Below the pieces are notes generated by a model, which saw nothing but the letters and a program-made list of their open reading frames with translations, made no database searches and was not told the DNA's origin. Position numbers and translations under genes: made by a program. Source: Buchnera_K aphidicola_B (GTDB taxonomy: Bacteria; Pseudomonadota; Gammaproteobacteria; Enterobacterales; Enterobacteriaceae). From it: DNA of 64,000 bases. The stretch is from the NCBI RefSeq assembly GCF_039388045.1, contig NZ_CP135015.1, positions 310,001 through 374,000 on the forward strand, read 5' to 3'. This document shows positions 19,240 through 28,752 of the stretch, in pieces. The number at the start of each line of letters is the position of its first letter. Position 1 is the first letter of the stretch.

Positions 19240-21223
19240 TGTAATATTTAACCTGTTTATTAATTTTTATGTGATTTTTTTCTATTTTTTTAATTATTTT
19301 TTTAGAAACAATATAATGTTTTACATCATAAGAACTAAATTTAACTAAATAAAGTATTATAAATATTATAGAAATTGTAAATAACCACCATATATGCCAT
19401 ATTGCTGAAAAGCCAAATAAGGAAGCAATAAAAGCTATAATTATACCAATACTTGTATTTTTAGGCATAATAATTTTTTCATAAAAAAATTTTTTATTTA
19501 AATTTAATTTTTTTTTATCTTCCCAAAATTGATCTCTACAAGATATATTTAAACTTTTTGAGAAGTTATAAAAAGGAGGTGGAGAAGGAATAGACCATTC
19601 TAATGTTCGTCCATTCCATGGATCGCCAGTAATATCAATATTTTGTTTACGTTCATAAATAGAAATAATAATTTGTATAATTTGTGATAAAATTCCAAAA
19701 AATATCAACAATGTACCGAATATCGTTACAGATAATAAAAAATGAAATTCTGTATCAATATTTTGACTTAAACGACGAGTCATACCCATAAAACCTAAAA
19801 TATATAAAGGTAAAAAAGCTATAAAAAAACCAATAAACCAAAACCAAAATGATATTTTTCCCCACTTTTCATTTAAAATAAAACCAAAAAATTTAGGAAA
19901 CCAATAATTAAAACCCGCAAAGCAACCAAAAACTACGCCGCCAATAATAACATTATGAAAATGCGCAACTAAAAATAAACTATTATGTAAAACAAAATCT
20001 ATACTTGGTATAGACATTAGTACACCAGTCATTCCACCAAAAGTAAAAGTAATAAGAAAACCTATAGTCCATAACATAGAAGAATGCATATAAATACGCC
20101 CCATATACATTGTAAATAACCAATTAAAAATTTTTACACCTGTAGGAATAGCAATAATCATTGTCATAATCCCAAAAAAAGTATTTACATTAGATCCAGC
20201 ACCCATTGTAAAAAAATGATGTAACCATACAATAAACGATAATATTGTAATTGCAACAGTTGCCCAAACTAATGAAAAATACCCAAATAAAGATTTTTTT
20301 GAAAAAGTAGCAACAATTTCAGAAAATATTCCAAAAGCAGGTAAAATTAAAATGTAAACTTCTGGATGACCCCAAATCCAAATTAAATTTACATACATCA
20401 TAATATTACCACCAAAATCATTTGTGAAGAAATGAAAATTCAAATAACGATCTAAAGTTAATAAAAATAAAGTCACAGCCAATACTGGAAAAGAAACTAA
20501 TATTAAAATATTTGAACATAATGTAGTCCAAGTAAAAACAGGCATGCGAAACATATACATGCCTTTTGCTCTCATACATAATATTGTTACTAAAAAATTT
20601 ACAGAAGTTAAAATAGTACCTAAACCAGAAATTTGCAAACTCCAAATCCAATAATCAACACCCACTCCAGGACTATATTGAATACTAGATAAAGGAGGGT
20701 AAGCTAACCAACCAGTTTGCGCAAATTCCCCAATACCTAAAGATAAATTAATTAAAATCGCTCCACTGCATGTTAACCAAAAACTAATACTATTTAAATA
20801 TGGAAAAGCCATATCTCTAGCACCAATTTGTAAAGGCACAATAAAATTCATAAAACCAATAACTAAAGGCATAGCTACAAAAAAAATCATTATTACACCA
20901 TGCGCTGTAAATATTTGATTATAATGATGTTCTGGTAAAAAACCTGCACTATTATATTCAGTAGAAGCAAGAAATTGCTGTAATCGCATCATAATTGCAT
21001 CAGCAAATCCACGAAATAACATAACAAAAGCTAAAATAAAATACATAATAGCAATTTTTTTATGATCTACAGATGTAATCCATTTGTTCCATATATATCC
21101 CCACTTTTTAAAATATGTTAATAATAAAGCAATTGTAAAAACACCTATTATAATAAAAATGCAAGTAGTCATTATAATAGGATCATGAAATGGAATAACA
21201 CTTAATTTTAAATTGCCAAACAT
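19229..21223 (-). CDS. cyoB: Cytochrome bo oxidase subunit I
   Basis: The catalytic subunit of the proton-pumping ubiquinol oxidase; it binds heme b, heme O and copper B. The 664 residues (E. coli 663) contain about 15 transmembrane segments. Ligand blocks are all visible: FTAHGVIMIFFVAMP with the low-spin heme histidine near residue 106, WGHPEVYILILPAFG with the copper His and the cross-linked Tyr near 284-288, the HH pair in WLHHFFTMG near 333-334, and AHFHNVIIGG near 419-421. It starts MFGNLKLSVIPFHDPI like E. coli. It is the best-conserved gene of the cyo operon, so aerobic respiration through this enzyme is under strong selection. Confidence 0.98.
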   Translation of the reverse strand: MFGNLKLSVIPFHDPIIMTTCIFIIIGVFTIALLLTYFKKWGYIWNKWITSVDHKKIAIMYFILAFVMLFRGFADAIMMRLQQFLASTEYNSAGFLPEHHYNQIFTAHGVIMIFFVAMPLVIGFMNFIVPLQIGARDMAFPYLNSISFWLTCSGAILINLSLGIGEFAQTGWLAYPPLSSIQYSPGVGVDYWIWSLQISGLGTILTSVNFLVTILCMRAKGMYMFRMPVFTWTTLCSNILILVSFPVLAVTLFLLTLDRYLNFHFFTNDFGGNIMMYVNLIWIWGHPEVYILILPAFGIFSEIVATFSKKSLFGYFSLVWATVAITILSFIVWLHHFFTMGAGSNVNTFFGIMTMIIAIPTGVKIFNWLFTMYMGRIYMHSSMLWTIGFLITFTFGGMTGVLMSIPSIDFVLHNSLFLVAHFHNVIIGGVVFGCFAGFNYWFPKFFGFILNEKWGKISFWFWFIGFFIAFLPLYILGFMGMTRRLSQNIDTEFHFLLSVTIFGTLLIFFGILSQIIQIIISIYERKQNIDITGDPWNGRTLEWSIPSPPPFYNFSKSLNISCRDQFWEDKKKLNLNKKFFYEKIIMPKNTSIGIIIAFIASLFGFSAIWHIWWLFTISIIFIILYLVKFSSYDVKHYIVSKKIIKKIEKNHIKINKQVKYYNEK

Positions 21224-21285
21224 TTATATATCCTTAATTAAATACATATAAAATAATTTAATAAAAATATTAATATAAATAATTC

Positions 21286-22128
21286 TTAATTATGAAAACG
21301 ATTCACAATTATATCTAATAAATGAGAATTAACATGATTAAAATAGCGCATTTTATAATCCTCAGGAGAACTAGAAATTTTATCAAATTTACTCAAAATA
21401 TTTATATTTATAGTTTTATTTTTAATGTTATGAAGCCAATTTTGAAAAGACATATTATCAGGAGTAACAAGTACATTAAACTTCATATTAGAAAAACCAA
21501 CACCACTATAATTTGCAGAAAAACCTTTATATAAACCAGGTTCGTTAGCTATTAAATTTAATTTATTAATCATACCAGCCATAGCATATATTTGACTTCC
21601 TAAAGAAGGAATAAAAAATGAATTCATTAAAGAATTAGAAGTAACTCTAAAAATTATTGGAGTATTATTAGGAAATATTAATTGATTAATAGTAGCAATA
21701 TGTTGATCTGGGTAAATAAATAACCATTTTTTATTTAAAGAAATGACATCAATTTTAATAGGTGAAATTTTGGAAATAATTGCATTACTAGGATCTAATT
21801 TATGCGTAGATTTCCAAGCAATATTCGATAAAAATAAAATTATAATAATTGGAACAAACCAAACAATAAATTCTATTTTAAATGAATGATTCCAGTCAGG
21901 TTGATAAATTTTATTATTATTCTTTACATTATATTTATATGCAAAGAAAATAGTCATCAATATCACTGGCAATACAATAATTAACATTGTATAAAAAGAT
22001 AAAAATATAATTTTCTGTTGTTGAACAGCAATTTCACCTTTAGGATAAAATAATGATGCATGACCACATTTGATAAAAATAAATGAAATTAAAACAAAAA
22101 TAAAAAAAAAATTAATTTTACTTTTCAT
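21286..22128 (-). CDS. cyoA: Cytochrome bo oxidase subunit II
   Basis: Second subunit of the cytochrome bo oxidase, a two-helix protein with a periplasmic cupredoxin-like domain lacking the CuA centre. The 280 residues (E. coli 315) are shorter mainly at the C-terminus. The N-terminus is a signal-like stretch with a cysteine at residue 21; in E. coli the equivalent cysteine is lipid-modified, but here the residues before it are F-I-K, a poor lipobox. Two membrane segments lie at about 41-65 and 83-105. The block SLGSQIYAMAGMINKLNLIA and then YKGFSANYSGVGFSNMKF is typical of CyoA. It heads the operon; the promoter should be in the 401-bp gap shared with clpP. Confidence 0.95.
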   Translation of the reverse strand: MKSKINFFFIFVLISFIFIKCGHASLFYPKGEIAVQQQKIIFLSFYTMLIIVLPVILMTIFFAYKYNVKNNNKIYQPDWNHSFKIEFIVWFVPIIIILFLSNIAWKSTHKLDPSNAIISKISPIKIDVISLNKKWLFIYPDQHIATINQLIFPNNTPIIFRVTSNSLMNSFFIPSLGSQIYAMAGMINKLNLIANEPGLYKGFSANYSGVGFSNMKFNVLVTPDNMSFQNWLHNIKNKTININILSKFDKISSSPEDYKMRYFNHVNSHLLDIIVNRFHN

Positions 22129-22529
22129 AAATATTATTATACCTTAAAATATTATATTAAAATTTATAATTATTTTAAATTTAATATAATTTAAAAAAGT
22201 AAAATATTTTAAAATAAATAATATAATTATTTTAAATAATATTAAACATATTTAAAATATTTCTTGCTATTCATAATATATAAAATAGAATATAATTTAA
22301 ATAAATATAAAAAATTTAAAATTTATTAAAATATTATAAATTAAATATTACTAAAAATTTATTTTTTAAAAAATATTATAAAAATATTTAGTAATTATTT
22401 GATTAATAGATAATAAAACTGTTATTATTTAAAAATCAAAAAATATAACTTTTAATATTAATTTTTTAAATTACAATATAATATATAATAATATTAAATT
22501 AAAATAAACACTTTAATAAGGCTAAATAA
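22129..22529. other. 401-bp divergent spacer between cyoA and clpP, with a hairpin
   Basis: No gene is visible in this very AT-rich spacer, which must contain the divergent promoters of the cyo operon and clpP. In E. coli bolA and tig lie between cyoA and clpP; no trace of either can be read here. A 9-bp inverted repeat, ATTACTAAA (22347-22355) and TTTAGTAAT (22387-22395), spans about 49 bp. A plausible sigma-70-like promoter for clpP is TTGATT (22399-22404), 18 bp, TATTAT (22423-22428), but such matches are common by chance at this base composition. Confidence 0.55.
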
Positions 22530-23159
22530 ATGTCATTTAAAAACAACTCAAGCGAAACAAAAAACAATTTTAATCAAACTTTAATACCTATGGTAGTAGA
22601 AACTAACGCAAGAGGGGAAAGGGCTTATGATATATATTCTAGATTATTAAAAGAAAGAATTATTTTCTTAACAGGGGCTATTAATGATGATACAGCTAAT
22701 ATCATTGTAGCACAATTGTTATTTTTAGAATCAGAAAATACAGAAAAAGATATTTTTTTATACATAAATTCACCAGGTGGAATAATTAGTGCAGGAATGT
22801 CTATTTACGATACTATACAATTTATAAAACCAAATGTTAGTACAATTTGTATAGGACAAGCATGTTCCATGGGTGCATTTTTATTATCTTCAGGTACAAA
22901 AGGAAAAAGATTCTCTTTGCCAAATTCAAGAATTATGCTACATCAACCTATTGGTGGATTTCAAGGACAAGCGTCAGATATCGAAATTCATACCAATGAA
23001 ATAATAAAAATGAAGAAAAAAATAAACGAAATTTTATCATTAAACACTGGTCAACCAATTAATCAGATTATAAAAGATACTGAAAGAGATTATTTTCTTT
23101 CAGCTCAAGAATCAATTATATATGGTTTAATTGATGAAATTTTAATTCAAAGATTATAA
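22530..23159 (+). CDS. clpP: ATP-dependent Clp protease proteolytic subunit ClpP
   Basis: The serine peptidase that degrades proteins fed in by ClpX. The catalytic triad is visible: Ser113 in GQACSMGAF, His138 in MLHQPIGG, and Asp187 in DTERDYF. The usual GQAAS reads GQACS, a mild change next to the nucleophile. The 209 residues (E. coli 207) include a propeptide-like N-terminus of about 15 residues. It is followed by clpX after 69 bp, so ClpXP can be made from one transcript; with no lon nearby, ClpXP may carry most regulated proteolysis. Confidence 0.97.
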   Translation: MSFKNNSSETKNNFNQTLIPMVVETNARGERAYDIYSRLLKERIIFLTGAINDDTANIIVAQLLFLESENTEKDIFLYINSPGGIISAGMSIYDTIQFIKPNVSTICIGQACSMGAFLLSSGTKGKRFSLPNSRIMLHQPIGGFQGQASDIEIHTNEIIKMKKKINEILSLNTGQPINQIIKDTERDYFLSAQESIIYGLIDEILIQRL

Positions 23160-23228
23160 ATAAATTTAATGAAAATAATCCACTAACTAATAAAATTATA
23201 TTTTCATATAATCTGAAAGGTTTAAATA

Positions 23229-24506
23229 ATGGTAGAGAATCGAACAGATGATTCTGGAGTTTTATTATACTGCTCATTTTGTGGAAAAAATCAAAAAGAA
23301 GTACGTAAGCTTATTGCCGGACCAACGGTTTATATTTGCGATGAATGCGTTGAATTATGCGCAAATATAATGCATGATGAAATAAAAGATATTTCAGCAC
23401 CGGATAACAATATTCCTTTACCTACTCCACATGAAATTAAAAAACATCTTGATGATTATATAATAGGACAAGATAAATCCAAAAAAGTGTTATCTGTAGC
23501 AGTGTATAATCATTATAAGCGTTTACGTTATGCAAATGCTCCAAACAATATAGAATTAGGAAAAAGCAATATCTTACTAATCGGACCAACTGGAAGTGGA
23601 AAAACATTATTAGCAGAAACATTGGCTAAAATACTTAACGTTCCATTTACTATAGCTGATGCAACAACATTAACCGAAGCAGGTTATGTTGGAGAAGATG
23701 TTGAAAATATACTACAAAAGTTATTACAAAAATGTAACTATGATATTAAAAGAGCGCAACAAGGTATAGTATACATAGATGAAATTGATAAAATATCTAA
23801 AAAATCAGATAATCCTTCAATCACTAGAGATGTATCAGGAGAAGGTGTACAACAAGCATTATTAAAATTAATTGAAGGAACTATCGCATCAGTTCCACCT
23901 CAAGGGGGAAGGAAACACCCACAACAAGAATTTCTTCAAATTAATACTTCAAAAATATTATTTATATGTGGTGGTGCATTTTCTGGATTAGATAAAATAA
24001 TCTCGCAAAGATCTAAAAAAGGTTCAAGTATAGGATTTAAAGCAACAGTAAATTTTGAAAGTAATAAAATTAATTCTGATAAATTATTACAAAAAATCAA
24101 ACCAAAAGATTTAATAAAATTTGGATTAATACCTGAATTTATTGGAAGATTACCGGTAATAACTACTTTACACGAATTAAATGAAGATGCATTAATTGAA
24201 ATATTATGTAAACCTAAAAACGCTTTAATAAAACAGTATTTAGAATTATTTAACTTAGAAGGTGTAAGACTAAAATTCAAAAAAAAAGCAATTTATGCAA
24301 TTGCGCGCAAAGCAGTAATACGAAAAACAGGAGCGAGAGGATTAAGATCTATTTTAGAAAAAACGTTATTAAATATAATGTATGATTTACCTTCAATGAA
24401 GAATGTTAAAAAAGTGATTATAAATAAATTAGTTATTAATAATAAAGCTAAACCAATTATATTATATAACACTAATAATCCTGAAGATTATTTATTCGAA
24501 CAATGA
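23229..24506 (+). CDS. clpX: ATP-dependent Clp protease ATP-binding subunit ClpX
   Basis: An AAA+ unfoldase that recognises substrates and threads them into ClpP. The 425 residues (E. coli 424) start with a C4 zinc finger, CSFCGKNQKEVRK ... YICDECVELC (about residues 15-40), then Walker A GPTGSGKTLLAE near 121, Walker B VYIDEIDKI near 181, the RKHPQQEF pore-region block, and the sensor-2 GARGLRSILE near 371. The ClpP-binding loop reads IGF in SSIGFKA, matching the LGF/IGF type loop. All motifs are intact. Preceded by a good GAAAGG element. Followed by the 133-bp repeat array instead of lon. Confidence 0.98.
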   Translation: MVENRTDDSGVLLYCSFCGKNQKEVRKLIAGPTVYICDECVELCANIMHDEIKDISAPDNNIPLPTPHEIKKHLDDYIIGQDKSKKVLSVAVYNHYKRLRYANAPNNIELGKSNILLIGPTGSGKTLLAETLAKILNVPFTIADATTLTEAGYVGEDVENILQKLLQKCNYDIKRAQQGIVYIDEIDKISKKSDNPSITRDVSGEGVQQALLKLIEGTIASVPPQGGRKHPQQEFLQINTSKILFICGGAFSGLDKIISQRSKKGSSIGFKATVNFESNKINSDKLLQKIKPKDLIKFGLIPEFIGRLPVITTLHELNEDALIEILCKPKNALIKQYLELFNLEGVRLKFKKKAIYAIARKAVIRKTGARGLRSILEKTLLNIMYDLPSMKNVKKVIINKLVINNKAKPIILYNTNNPEDYLFEQ

Positions 24507-25242
24507 TTAAAATTAATATATTCAATTTAAATATTTATTTTAATAAATAAAACAGTTTTAAAAAAAATAAAGATTATATTACAATTAAAAAAAAAAAATG
24601 TAGTATAATTAAAAATTTAAATTTAAAAGTAAATAAATCAAAAAATAACCTAATATTTAAACTTAGGCCATAAAAAATTAAACGCAGATAATTAAAATAT
24701 TTATTTTTGAAAATATATTTATTAATAATGCAAATTATTTATAAGTAAAAAATAAATATTTGGTTATTTGCGCCAAATTTTAAAAAATAAAATATAAAAC
24801 AACCAGATGAAAAAACGCAGATAATTAAAATATTTATTTTTGAAAATATATTTATTAATAATGCAAATTATTTATAAGTAAAAAATAAATATTTGGTTAT
24901 TTGCGCCAAATTTTAAAAAATAAAATATAAAACAACCAGATGAAAAAACGCAGATAATTAAAATATTTATTTTTGAAAATATATTTATTAATAATGCAAA
25001 TTATTTATAAGTAAAAAATAAATATTTGGTTATTTGCGCCAAATTTTAAAAAATAAAATATAAAACAACCAGATGAAAAAATTATTTAAGAACAATATTT
25101 GAAAATAAAATATATATTAAAATTTTAAATAAATTCAATTTAATTAATTCATAAATTAATGTTTAATATATATAAAAATAAAATTAATGTTAAATTAATT
25201 TCATATAAATATTCGAAATTATATAAATTTTAGGAAATATTT
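24507..25242. other. 736-bp gene-free spacer between clpX and mdlA, containing a repeat array
   Basis: No protein or RNA gene is recognisable here. In E. coli clpX is followed by lon, hupB and ppiD; none is present, so the spacer probably marks their loss. More than half of it is the perfect triplicated 133-bp repeat described separately (24681-25079). The flanks are ordinary AT-rich sequence; upstream at 24649-24667 there is a small inverted repeat CCTAA/TTAGG with a 9-base loop. The last 160 bp should hold the mdlA promoter. Confidence 0.7.
24681..25079. repeat. Tandem repeat, 3 perfect copies of a 133-bp unit
   Basis: Three head-to-tail copies start at 24681, 24814 and 24947 and I see no difference between them. 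Each begins AACGCAGATAATTAAAATAT and ends near AACAACCAGATGAAAA. Each unit contains a 14-bp perfect inverted repeat, AAATATTTATTTTT and AAAAATAAATATTT (24695-24708 and 24748-24761 in copy 1), enclosing a smaller hairpin AATAAT-GCAA-ATTATT, and a TTTGG/CCAAA pair around TTATTTGCG. The unit length is not a multiple of three and it has stops in all frames I checked, so it is not a protein repeat. There are no spacers, so it is not a CRISPR array. Confidence 0.97.
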
Positions 25243-26964
25243 GTGCAATTATTTAAAAAATTAAGTTGGTATTTTAAAATTGAATGGAAACGATATTTAG
25301 GAGCAATTATTATATTAATAATAATTTCCATATTGCAATTAATACCTCCAAAATTATTAGGTATGTTAGTAGATTTAATTGTAAAAGATGAAATTTGCAC
25401 AAAAACAGCGTTGTATTGGATTGGTATAATTTCTGTTACAGCAATAATAATATATATATTAAGATATATATGGCGTATTTTATTATTTGGCGCAGCATAT
25501 AATTTAGCTATAAAATTACGATCTAAGATATATTTTTACTTAAATCAACAAAATAAAGAATTCTATTTAAAAAATAGAACCGGTGATATCATGGCAAAAG
25601 CAACGAATGATGTAGATAAAATTGTTTTTGCAGCTGGTGAAGGTGTATTAACTCTAGTTGACTCTATAGTTATGGGTGGGTCAGTTTTAATTATGATGAG
25701 TACCCAAATAAGTTTAAAATTAACTTTATTATCTCTCTTACCTTTACCTATTATGGCTGTAATAATTATTAAATACGGAAAAGAACTACATTATTATTTT
25801 CACAAATCACAAGAAGCATTTTCAAAATTAAATAACCAAACACAAGAAAGTTTAACTAGTATACGCATGATTAGAGCATTTGGTTTAGAAAAACACTTAT
25901 TTAAAAAATTTACTAAAATTGCTAAAAAAACTGAAAAAAAAAACATAGATGTTGCTAAAATAGATGCAAAATTTGACCCAACAATACATTTTGCGATTTC
26001 TTTTTCTAACTTAATAGCTATAATAGCAGGTGGAAATTTAATTTGGACAGAAGAAATAACCATAGGACAACTAACTAGTTTTATAATGTATTTAGGTTTA
26101 ACAGTTTGGCCAATCTTAGCTTTAGCTTGGATGTTTAATATAATGGAAAGAGGTGATGCAGCTTGGGAAAGAATACAATGTATATTTAATATAAAACATA
26201 AAATACCCAAAAAAACAAAAAACCCAATACAAAAAAAAGGAATATTAAATATAAAAATAAATAATTTCACATATAAAAACAGAACAATTTTAAAAAATAT
26301 AAATATAAAAATAAAACCCGGGCAAATAATAGGAATATGCGGACCTACAGGTTCAGGAAAAAGTACAATATTAGATTTAATTCAAAATAATTTTTCATCT
26401 TATTCTGGTCAAATTACATTTAATAACATACCTATATCTCAAATTAATCCATATATATGGAGAAAACGTTTGACTGTAGTAAACCAAAAAACTTTTTTAT
26501 TTTCAGACAGTATATTAAATAATATATGCTTAGGAAAAAAAAACACTTCTTTAAAAGAAATTGAAAATGTAGCCTCTTTAGTACATATACATCATGAAAT
26601 AATAAAATTCCCACAAGGTTATAATACAAAAATAGGAGAAAAAGGAATTAGTTTATCTGGTGGGCAAAAACAAAGAATCGCAATAGCAAGGGCATTATTA
26701 TTAAATACAGAAATTTTAATTTTAGATGATGCATTATCTGCAGTAGATATTGAGACAGAATATAAAATTTTAAAAAATTTAAATACATTACAATATAAAA
26801 AACAAACGAAAATAATAATTTCCAATCATTTACCAATATTAGCAAAATCAGATGAAATATTAGTCATTAATAAAGGTACTATAGATTCTCGCGGTGGACA
26901 TATACAATTATTAAAAAATAACACATGGTATAAAAATATGTATAATTATCAAATACTTAAATAA
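25243..26964 (+). CDS. mdlA: ABC half-transporter MdlA (multidrug/lipid exporter type)
   Basis: An ABC exporter half-subunit, with six membrane helices fused to an ATPase, expected to pair with MdlB encoded next to it. The substrate is not known; the family exports lipids, peptides or drugs. The 573 residues (E. coli 590) show Walker A GPTGSGKST near residue 370, the ABC signature LSGGQKQRIAIARALL near 473-488, Walker B ILILDDALSAVD near 496, and a switch histidine in ISNHLP. Asp replaces the usual Glu after Walker B (DDA), which is common in one half of asymmetric exporters. The start is GTG at 25243 after AGGAAATATTT. One of few exporters left in such genomes. Confidence 0.93.
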   Translation: MQLFKKLSWYFKIEWKRYLGAIIILIIISILQLIPPKLLGMLVDLIVKDEICTKTALYWIGIISVTAIIIYILRYIWRILLFGAAYNLAIKLRSKIYFYLNQQNKEFYLKNRTGDIMAKATNDVDKIVFAAGEGVLTLVDSIVMGGSVLIMMSTQISLKLTLLSLLPLPIMAVIIIKYGKELHYYFHKSQEAFSKLNNQTQESLTSIRMIRAFGLEKHLFKKFTKIAKKTEKKNIDVAKIDAKFDPTIHFAISFSNLIAIIAGGNLIWTEEITIGQLTSFIMYLGLTVWPILALAWMFNIMERGDAAWERIQCIFNIKHKIPKKTKNPIQKKGILNIKINNFTYKNRTILKNINIKIKPGQIIGICGPTGSGKSTILDLIQNNFSSYSGQITFNNIPISQINPYIWRKRLTVVNQKTFLFSDSILNNICLGKKNTSLKEIENVASLVHIHHEIIKFPQGYNTKIGEKGISLSGGQKQRIAIARALLLNTEILILDDALSAVDIETEYKILKNLNTLQYKKQTKIIISNHLPILAKSDEILVINKGTIDSRGGHIQLLKNNTWYKNMYNYQILK

Positions 26965-26999
26965 AAAAAAATATTTTTAAGTATAATAGGATATACAAT

Positions 27000-28739
27000 A
27001 TGGATAATTTAAAAAAATTTTGGCCTATATTAAAAAGATTATTAATATATGGCATGAAATGGAAAAAAACAATTACTATTGCATTTATAATGCTATTAAG
27101 TGCTTCTATTGCAGAAGTCATAGCTCCAATATTAATTAGTCTTTTTATTACAAATTTTATTATTAAAAAAGAATTTAATGTAATTTTTATAATTTCAATA
27201 GTCATTACGTTTATTTTATTACAAATATTTTCTGCAACCTTGCATTACTTTCAAACTATTTTTTTTAATAAAACAGCTATATCCATAATAAAAACCCTAC
27301 GCGTAGATGTTATGAAAGCAACACTAAAACAACCAATAAAGAATTTTGATACACAACCTATTGGACAAATTATATCAAGAATAACTAATGATACAGAAAT
27401 AATTAAAGATTTATACGATACAGTAATAGCAACTTTCTGTAAAAGTACAGCGTTAATAATTATAGTATTAATTGCAATGTTTTCTTTAGAATGGAAAATG
27501 GCAATAATAGCAAGTATAATTTTTCCTTTAGTATTATTAATAATGATAATATATCAACATTACAGTACACCTATTTTAAGAAATATTCGTTCTTACATAG
27601 CCAATATAAACAATAAATTAAATGAAATGATAACTGGAATACATATAATTCAGCAATTTAATCAAGAAAAAAAATTTGGAGATTATATAAAAAAAACTTG
27701 TAAACAACATTATTTGGAAAGAATGAAAATTTTAAAATTAGATGGAATTTTATTAAGACCTTTATTAAGTTTATTATCTACAATATTATTATGCGGAATT
27801 ATAATAATTTTTATATTTTTTTCAGATAAAACAATAGAAGTTGGTATTTTATATGCTTTTATTAGTTATTTAAATAGATTACATGAACCATTAATTGCTT
27901 TAACCACTCAACAAGCTTTACTACAACAAGCTTTAGTTGCTAGCGAAAGGATTTTTGAATTAATTGATTCTCCAAAACAAAAATACGGAAATGATAATAA
28001 ATTATTACAAACTGGTAAAATAACCATTAAAAATTTAACATTTAGTTATACAAATAATAAAAATAAAATAATCGACAAAATAAATATCACAATACCATCT
28101 AAGCAATTTACTGCTTTTATCGGACCCACCGGTAGTGGAAAAAGTACTTTAGCAAATTTATTAATAGGATATTATGAAATAAAAAAAGGTAATATTTTTA
28201 TTGATAAAAGACCGTTATCTTCTTTAAGTAATAATGTTTTAAGAAAGGGAATTGCTATAGTAAATCAAGAACCTACAATACTAGCAGAAAGTTTTTTAAA
28301 AAATATTACATTAGGAAGAAAAATTTCAGAAAAAAAAATTTGGAAAATACTAAAAATAGTGAATTTAAAAAAATTTGTTCAATCACAACCAAAAGGCTTA
28401 CATTCAAAATTAGTAGAAAAAGGAAATAATTTATCATCAGGTCAAAAACAACTACTCGCTATTGCTAGAATATTAGTTACAAAACCAAAAATTTTAATTT
28501 TAGACGAAGCAACAGCAAATATAGACCATGAAACAGAAAAAATAATACAAAAATCTTTATTACTAATAAAAAAACATACCACTCTTATTGTTATAACACA
28601 TCGTTTATCTGCAATTACTCAAGCAGATTTAATAGTTGTTTTAGATAAAGGTAAAATAGTAGAATCAGGAACACATAAAAAATTAATAAATATAAAAAAA
28701 AAATACTGGAAAATGCAAAAAAAACAAATAAAAATTTAA
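27000..28739 (+). CDS. mdlB: ABC half-transporter MdlB
   Basis: The second ABC exporter half, probably forming a heterodimer with MdlA. The 579 residues (E. coli 593) have six hydrophobic helices in the first 310 residues and an ATPase with Walker A GPTGSGKST near 373-381, signature LSSGQKQLLAIARIL near 480, Walker B ILILDEATANID with the catalytic Glu, and the switch histidine in VITHRLSA. In contrast to MdlA this half keeps the Glu after Walker B, so the pair looks asymmetric with one canonical and one degenerate ATP site. It starts 36 bp after mdlA; together they form an operon. Confidence 0.93.
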   Translation: MDNLKKFWPILKRLLIYGMKWKKTITIAFIMLLSASIAEVIAPILISLFITNFIIKKEFNVIFIISIVITFILLQIFSATLHYFQTIFFNKTAISIIKTLRVDVMKATLKQPIKNFDTQPIGQIISRITNDTEIIKDLYDTVIATFCKSTALIIIVLIAMFSLEWKMAIIASIIFPLVLLIMIIYQHYSTPILRNIRSYIANINNKLNEMITGIHIIQQFNQEKKFGDYIKKTCKQHYLERMKILKLDGILLRPLLSLLSTILLCGIIIIFIFFSDKTIEVGILYAFISYLNRLHEPLIALTTQQALLQQALVASERIFELIDSPKQKYGNDNKLLQTGKITIKNLTFSYTNNKNKIIDKINITIPSKQFTAFIGPTGSGKSTLANLLIGYYEIKKGNIFIDKRPLSSLSNNVLRKGIAIVNQEPTILAESFLKNITLGRKISEKKIWKILKIVNLKKFVQSQPKGLHSKLVEKGNNLSSGQKQLLAIARILVTKPKILILDEATANIDHETEKIIQKSLLLIKKHTTLIVITHRLSAITQADLIVVLDKGKIVESGTHKKLINIKKKYWKMQKKQIKI

Positions 28740-28752
28740 CAATTCAATTAAA

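Noticed and set aside
24681..24813. Insertion sequence or transposon remnant
   Set aside because: No transposase coding, no terminal inverted repeats flanking an open frame and no target duplications are visible; the copies are tandem, not dispersed.
24681..25079. CRISPR array
   Set aside because: The 133-bp copies are directly adjacent with no unique spacers, and no cas gene is present.
26444..26845. Antisense open frames within mdlA
   Set aside because: They overlap the ATPase domain of mdlA, have no motifs, and are shadows of coding sequence.
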